This document shows, in pieces, positions 58,480-64,000 of a DNA stretch of 64,000 bases. The position numbers were made by a program, and so were the translations under genes. Under the pieces are notes generated by a model. The model had not been told where the DNA came from. It was given only the letters and a program-made list of their open reading frames with translations, and searched no databases. Where the stretch lies: positions 17,900,501 through 17,964,500 of the forward strand of contig CATNEN010000039.1 of the NCBI GenBank assembly GCA_950097015.1, read 5' to 3'. Origin of the DNA: Macrostomum hystrix (Eukaryota; Platyhelminthes; Macrostomidae). Each line of letters starts with the position of its first letter. Positions within the stretch are counted from its first letter, which is position 1.

Positions 58480-59060
58480 ATAATGCATTGTAATGTATTA
58501 ATAATACATTATAATCTATTAATAATACATTATAATCCATTAATAATACATTATAATCTATTAATAATACATTATAATCTATTAATAATACATTATAATC
58601 TATTAATAATACATTATAATCTATTAATAATACATTATAATCTATTAATAATACATTATAATCTATTAATAATACATTATAATCTATTAATAATACATTA
58701 TAATCTATTAATAATACATTATAATCTATTAATAATACATTATAATCTATTAATAATACATTATAATCTATTAATAATACATTATAATCTATTAATAATA
58801 CATTATAATCTATTAATAATACATTATAATCTATTAATAATACATTATAATCTATTAATAATACATTATAATCTATTAATAATACATTATAATCTAGTAA
58901 TAATACATTATAATCTATTAATAATACATTATAATCTATTAATAATACATTATAATCTATTAATAATACATTATAATCTATTAATAATACATTATAATCT
59001 ATTAATAATGCATTATAATATATTGTAGTGCATTATAATCTAGCAATAATGCATTATAAT
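58480..59060 (+). repeat. 21-bp AT-rich minisatellite
   Basis: About 27 nearly perfect units of 21 bp with the core TTAATAATACATTATAATCT. It reads as the cycle LLIIHYN on the plus strand. It begins about 170 bases after the PHD exon, presumably in its intron. Edge units are degenerate. Confidence 0.96.
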
Positions 59061-59099
59061 CTATAAATAATCCATTATAATCAATGCATTATAATTTTT

Positions 59100-60250
59100 A
59101 TCGAAAGGCGGAATTGTTTAGGCCACTTACTTACAAGAAGCTTGACTTCAATTTCAAGGGTCTAGTGTCAAGTGCATGCCTAAATACATATGCAAGCTTC
59201 TAACCGTCTTTGCTAATAATTGTACTTAGCTTGTCAGTTACGTAAATCCCATGTCAGAGCATTACACTAGATATTAAAATTCAGATATTTATGCCTAGAC
59301 ATGCACTTCTAAATAATATAAAACATATGAAAAAGAACCGGATCATTCTACTTCCATCTATACATGTTTAGTTCAGCAGACTATGATGCTGGAGGACACA
59401 AAATCAGTGATTAACAGTGATATGTTTGTTGGCACTTATTCATGTATAATTGTATATAATATAATATTATTGTGATTATATAAATACATTAATGTGATTA
59501 TCATTGAAGAGAAAATTAAAAAAAGTTCAATCAAAATGAATATTACACATAAAAGCAACTAGCGCTTGCATGGGAAAACCTGATTACTTCAGTAATCATT
59601 GCTGCCAAGAGTCACATTTGCATAAAGTGAAAATGCAGTCACTGATGCTAAATTGCAAGTGTAAGCAGCTTAGACAAAGTTAGTTTACAACGATTGTACA
59701 TCGCATGGTTTCAATATATAGAAATTTGAGGAAATTATGAGAATTTATAGAACATGTAGCACAAAATTTCCTTTACTTAAGTAAACAGGCAATTTAAAAC
59801 ATTTTTTTCTATGATTCAGCTGCTAAAGCAACAAAGGACCAACGGAAAAATTAACTTAAAATAACTATACACGCAAAAAGTAAATGCAGCCTGATTGCAC
59901 GAAGCAGTTAAGAATGAACGTATACGCTTGCAGAATATTTCAGGAATATTTCAGCCCTGAAACAAAATGCATAAAAAGGACAACGAAAGTAGCACATGAG
60001 CGCATGGAAGGATTTTGAGTATCAACACATTTTTTTCTCTGAATATACAGAAAAATGCACGTGAAAACAGAGCACCTAAATAAATTGCATGATTAGCAAT
60101 ATATAAAAATAGCCTGATATTAGAGTACGAGATGATCGCAGAACAGACACATGGACTTCAATTGATAATTGAGATATTTGAGAAATTGAGTATTGTGAGC
60201 GAATGCAGAAAAATAGGACCGGAGAAATAAAGAAACAGTCTTCAATGCAC
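59100..60250. other. AT-rich stretch downstream of the transposase ORF
   Basis: No domain, tandem array or terminal inverted repeat recognised. It may contain the untranslated 3' part of the transposase element. Confidence 0.45.
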
Positions 60251-60253
60251 CAC

Positions 60254-62809
60254 CTAGTCATGCTCGCTCTCTTCCAACATAGGTACCAGAGAAAAAAAAC
60301 TACCTACACCACGCAGATGATTGAGATCAATCTTTATGCAGCGCGACTGAATCATTGAAGACGGAAACCATTCAATCCCATCATTGCGGGCATTTCTGTT
60401 GAACATTTCGTAGCGCAGCGACGGCTTGGAACGAGCTGCTGCTAGAACTGGCCGAGTAAACAGCGGGAAGAGGACACTTTGAAGCGTTCCCACTGAGTCT
60501 AGTATTGATCCTAGAAAACTCTGGCCACCTGGACAGACTTCCCTGATCAGAGAAAAGCGACCATCCTTCAGGTAGACGAACGAGGAGCATGTCTTGAAGT
60601 TGGTCTCGTGCCCATGTGCGAAGACTGCTTGTCCATTTACCACTATGCAGTCCCTTGGTAGCGATGTATCAGCGATTGCAGATGTAAATGCCTCGTAAGC
60701 GGTGAATTCAGAGTGTTGAAAGGAATTAACCAATGAACTGTACCAAAAAAAACGCTCGGCAATCTGCTCGGCTTGATAGCGAGTACCAGAAAACATGTGC
60801 TTGAAATGCAGCATCGCACCTTCGAATGGAAACATTGAGTAAGAAGATATTGGTCCAAACTCGCGGCACTGATTCCCCATGTGCTCCAACAGATGGAAGT
60901 TCAATCGATGTACCTCCTCTGAAAAGACTTCAGCTGCACTCTCCATGAAAGCAGTGGTGAGCAACTGAACCTGCTCAAATCCGGCATTGCTGTACATGAA
61001 ATGGTAGACTGCGATTAGGCAGAAAATGAGCTCCCGGTGTAAACCATTCTGTTGAGCCAGCAGCAAAGGAATCCACAAGTACAGGGAAAACAACTTAAAA
61101 TCCTTCGCCTTCCAGAGACTCAATCTTGCCAGGGTAGGCGGCCGATGAATTCCATGTGGAAACTTTAGATTTTCAAGCAATGAATCAACAACTTCGCGAA
61201 CAGAACGACCGATGAAAAACTCCTCGTGGCGGTTCTTGCCGTCAGTTGACATTGTTAGCAGAAGCTTGACCTGGCCCTCGAAAAATGCATGCATTCCGTC
61301 AATTATGAAGTTTGCTGGGAAACTGATACGCTTACACAGCGGTGACACTCCAGTTACGCCAAAAATGCTCTTTAGGCCCGACTGTTCAAGGAAGCGCACA
61401 CATTCGAGATGAAATGCAGTTGTTCGGAGCGGACACTGGGAATTTGGGGCAAACACCCAGAGCCCAGTTCGCAGACTTTTGCCAGGGTTGAGGCACTTAG
61501 GACAGGAGAATTCTCCATTGAACTGCTTTATGCAGAACAGTGAGGCGAGAGCTGGGAGATCACTTACAATGAAAGAGAAATGCAGGTGCACTGAAAATCT
61601 GCCATATTCAACCAGTGTAGGCAGCTTGTTGAGAATTGCAGGCAGACATTGGCGAAAGTTGGGCTTCTGTTTAGCGGAAACCAGTGCAAGCAAAATGATG
61701 TTTCGAAACAATTTCCTCTTGCCAGGAGGAAGATTCAGAAGGATTGCTGTCAGAGGCCATATCTGCACGTCAGAATTTTCCCAAAATGAAGCTCCATCTG
61801 CATTAAGCAAAAAATACATGTGTAGGTTAGTACCAGAGCTTCGCTCGAGGTTTTCTGCTACATCGGAGTTAAGGACATCAGTGTACATGCCACTGCTCAT
61901 CTCGCGCTCGTACTCCAAAAGCACCTCCAACTGTGAGTCCAAGATGTTCTCGATCTGGCCTTGCACATTCGTAATCACGACGGTAGTGGCCAAGTCTTCA
62001 TGTTCACGGCAGCCAGCCTTTTCACAAACCAGACACAGACGAGCAGAGGTAAATGAATGACAGAAGAAATTTTTCACTCGCGTTTTCATTTGCTTTGCAG
62101 ACTTTGGCAAATTTCTATCCGGAATGTGGCTTAGGAGGAGGAGTAGTCGATTCATAGCAGCATCGCTACAGTTCTCGTTAAGCTGCCACAGCCGCAAAAG
62201 AGAAGCAACGGTGCACTCGTCTTCAAGTGAATGCTGCAGAATGAGATGCCTCTCTTGAAAAACAGAGAGTGGCAGGAGTGGCTCTGCTGCTCCTTGGGCT
62301 GACACCGTTGAATGCAATCGTTGAGATGTCATTGGCACTGAGGCACCAGCAGACGCATGGTCAGATGACGACGACGATGACGACAGGGCCGATCCTGTCG
62401 CCGATGACACAGAGGCACTGGCCGATCCTGTCGCCGATGACACAGAGGCCCTGGCCGATCCTGTCGCCGATGACACAGAGGCACTGGCCGATCCTGTCGC
62501 CGATGACACAGAGGCACTGGCCGATCCTGTCGCCGATGACACAGAGGCACTAGCCGATCCTGTCGCCGATGACACAGAGGCACTAGCCGATCCTGTCGCC
62601 GATGACACAGAGGCACTAGCCGATCCTGTCGCCGATGACACAGAGGCACTAGCCGATCCTGTTGCCGATGACACAGAGGCACTGGCCGATCCTGTCGCCG
62701 ATGACACAGAGGCACTGGCCGATCCTGTCGCCGATGTCTTCTGGATGTGCTGCATGGTGGCTGCTGCAGAGTAAGAAAAGTAGCATTTGTACATACATTT
62801 ACTATTCAT
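60254..62809 (-). CDS. CACTA/EnSpm-like transposase ORF
   Basis: 851 codons with no intron or stop. After an 11-residue repeat come CLVCEKAGCREHEDL (zinc-binding-like), MYFLLNADGASFWENSDVQIWP, LPPGKRKLFRN, FSCPKCLNPGKSLRTGLW, FIIDGMHAFFEGQVKLLL, LNFHLLEHMGNQCREFGPIS and MFPFEGAMLHFKHMFSGTRY. This order matches the transposase family typical of CACTA/EnSpm elements (Transposase_21-like). The most likely true start is the ATG at residue 19 (MQHIQKTS); the first is at residue 1. I did not find CACTA ends. It is either a young element or a domesticated gene. Confidence 0.72.
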   Translation of the reverse strand: MNSKCMYKCYFSYSAAATMQHIQKTSATGSASASVSSATGSASASVSSATGSASASVSSATGSASASVSSATGSASASVSSATGSASASVSSATGSASASVSSATGSASASVSSATGSARASVSSATGSASASVSSATGSALSSSSSSSDHASAGASVPMTSQRLHSTVSAQGAAEPLLPLSVFQERHLILQHSLEDECTVASLLRLWQLNENCSDAAMNRLLLLLSHIPDRNLPKSAKQMKTRVKNFFCHSFTSARLCLVCEKAGCREHEDLATTVVITNVQGQIENILDSQLEVLLEYEREMSSGMYTDVLNSDVAENLERSSGTNLHMYFLLNADGASFWENSDVQIWPLTAILLNLPPGKRKLFRNIILLALVSAKQKPNFRQCLPAILNKLPTLVEYGRFSVHLHFSFIVSDLPALASLFCIKQFNGEFSCPKCLNPGKSLRTGLWVFAPNSQCPLRTTAFHLECVRFLEQSGLKSIFGVTGVSPLCKRISFPANFIIDGMHAFFEGQVKLLLTMSTDGKNRHEEFFIGRSVREVVDSLLENLKFPHGIHRPPTLARLSLWKAKDFKLFSLYLWIPLLLAQQNGLHRELIFCLIAVYHFMYSNAGFEQVQLLTTAFMESAAEVFSEEVHRLNFHLLEHMGNQCREFGPISSYSMFPFEGAMLHFKHMFSGTRYQAEQIAERFFWYSSLVNSFQHSEFTAYEAFTSAIADTSLPRDCIVVNGQAVFAHGHETNFKTCSSFVYLKDGRFSLIREVCPGGQSFLGSILDSVGTLQSVLFPLFTRPVLAAARSKPSLRYEMFNRNARNDGIEWFPSSMIQSRCIKIDLNHLRGVGSFFSLVPMLEESEHD
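62385..62735 (-). repeat. 33-bp coding minisatellite in transposase N terminus
   Basis: About 11 units of 33 bp, core GCACTGGCCGATCCTGTCGC with GATGACACAGAG. In frame they encode an 11-residue cycle, SATGSASASVS. The unit is a multiple of three, so copy number can change without a frameshift. Units are almost identical at the DNA level. Confidence 0.95.
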
Positions 62810-62829
62810 TTAACACCCATCACTACTTT

Positions 62830-64000
62830 CAGTCAACACTTGCTCTCAATATACAATGCAGGCGATTTAGAATACATGTCATTGCCATCTTTTATACAGT
62901 GCTATCGCAGTAGCTATATACAATGGCCGACACTTATGTGAACTGAAGACTGAAGAAAAATTCTTTTCCTTACTATAAACTCTATATACTTAAGTAAAGG
63001 ATTTAAATCAGACATTTATGTGCAAAGGCCCAAAATAGTTTGCATCAGTTATCTTATCCATGCTGACTCTGCAGTTATGATCATGTGCATCCCTTGATAT
63101 TTCTCATATCTAACCAGAGAAGTATAGATGAGCAGCCCTATTAGTAACTGCCATTGTTATGTTGACACTAGAAAAAAACAATTCATTTATTATACCTTAG
63201 ACAAAACTTAACGCCACTAAATATTATCTTAAGCAACACACAGAAGTACATTAAACAAGCAGAAAGTAATAACTCGAAGACAAAATTCCAAAAGTCAATG
63301 ATTGCCATTTTTTTATTTCCACAAAAAATATCAACCCACACAATGCTTAGGCTCAACATTAACATATAATTAATACACTGCCTTCCATAAAAATAAAAAA
63401 ATTAAACAATGCACTTCCCACCGTTGTAAATCAACCCAATATAATCCAGGGACCTTAGGTTTTAGGGCTCTTTGCAGCATGATTCTGCTCCGCATAAGTC
63501 TGATTCAGACTCTTCCGTGCCATGGTCCACATCGCTTCTCCGGAATCGGCGCTGCTAGGTTGAAAAGCCAGTTGTAGAACCTCTACAATTTGGGAAGCAA
63601 AATTATACTAAATTTATCTGTTATACTCTTTAGAGAAGAGAAAATAGGAGAGATGCATGGGGTGCATGACACATGGCAAAGAAAAACAGCATTGATAAAT
63701 GTTGCATCCCTGACCATCAAGGTGAGCAAGTGACCAAGCATCCCTACTCCAGTCAACCAAGCTGTAAGTTGATATCCACTTTAAGGAAGATAAAGTAAAC
63801 TTCATGGCCCACTGACTACAGAGCAGTGGAGTGCATAGTTACTCTACCAAGTGATTGCATTGACAGCACAATTTTGCTATTCACCTGAAAATATATTTCT
63901 TGGCATACTTGAATTGGAAATAATTGGATTGTATTCCTTACTGCTAGTCTTAGTGGTTTACAATGTCATGTATGTCTTTAAATTTATGTTCCATATTAAG
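62830..64000. other. AT-rich right edge without recognised genes
   Basis: Short frames only. No repeat array or domain was seen. Confidence 0.5.

Overview
The window is nuclear DNA of an invertebrate animal. The genes have many introns with GT-AG boundaries, and polyadenylation signals and TATA boxes are present. They include animal chromatin and signalling families: Sex-comb-on-midleg, a DDX5/DDX17-type DEAD-box helicase, an RERG-like Ras protein and GT32-type glycosyltransferases. The repeats (Harbinger, piggyBac, BEL/Pao, a non-LTR element, tRNA-derived SINEs) are metazoan in character. Coding exons are GC-rich and sit in AT-rich flanks. A spiralian such as a free-living flatworm or a mollusc would fit, but I cannot prove the taxon from this sequence.

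Layout. 1-7.4 kb: AT-rich DNA without recognisable exons except a possible two-codon first exon at 4530. 7.4-11.75 kb (+): DDX5/DDX17-like RNA helicase. 12.2-13.9 kb: a 30-bp minisatellite. 14.0-18.0 kb (+): a complete Scm homologue (2 MBT repeats, SLED, SAM), followed by a 35-bp minisatellite. 20.1-21.7 kb (-), 30.5-32.0 kb (+) and 33.7-35.6 kb (-): three three-exon type II membrane glycosyltransferase genes. The first two are near-identical inverted copies that enclose 9 kb of nested mobile-element debris (Harbinger, piggyBac, BEL/Pao, a GC-rich insertion, a LINE 3' end inside a SINE). 38.0-39.3 kb (+): a small RERG/RASL-type GTPase with a TATA promoter and a polyglutamine tail. 40.57-56.08 kb (-): a giant gene whose 13 exons join in frame to 2,698 codons plus stop. 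It encodes a NO VEIN-type protein with a GHKL (HSP90-like) ATPase domain in the middle and a DUF3883 nuclease-fold domain at the C terminus. 58.1 kb (+): a PHD-finger first exon. 60.25-62.8 kb (-): an uninterrupted 2.5-kb CACTA/EnSpm-like transposase ORF with an 11-residue repeat at its N terminus.

Two features stand out. First, about one fifth of the window (about 13 kb) is minisatellite, in 18 arrays with units of 16-38 bp, and nearly every intron of the helicase, Scm and NO VEIN genes holds either one such array or a tRNA-derived SINE. Second, the giant NO VEIN-like gene is a family known mainly from plants and bacteria. It also has an in-frame, stop-free minisatellite intron that could be retained as extra coding sequence. 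No operon logic applies. The helicase, Scm and the Ras-like protein are independent cellular genes, and the glycosyltransferases are a local family that appears to exchange sequence by gene conversion.
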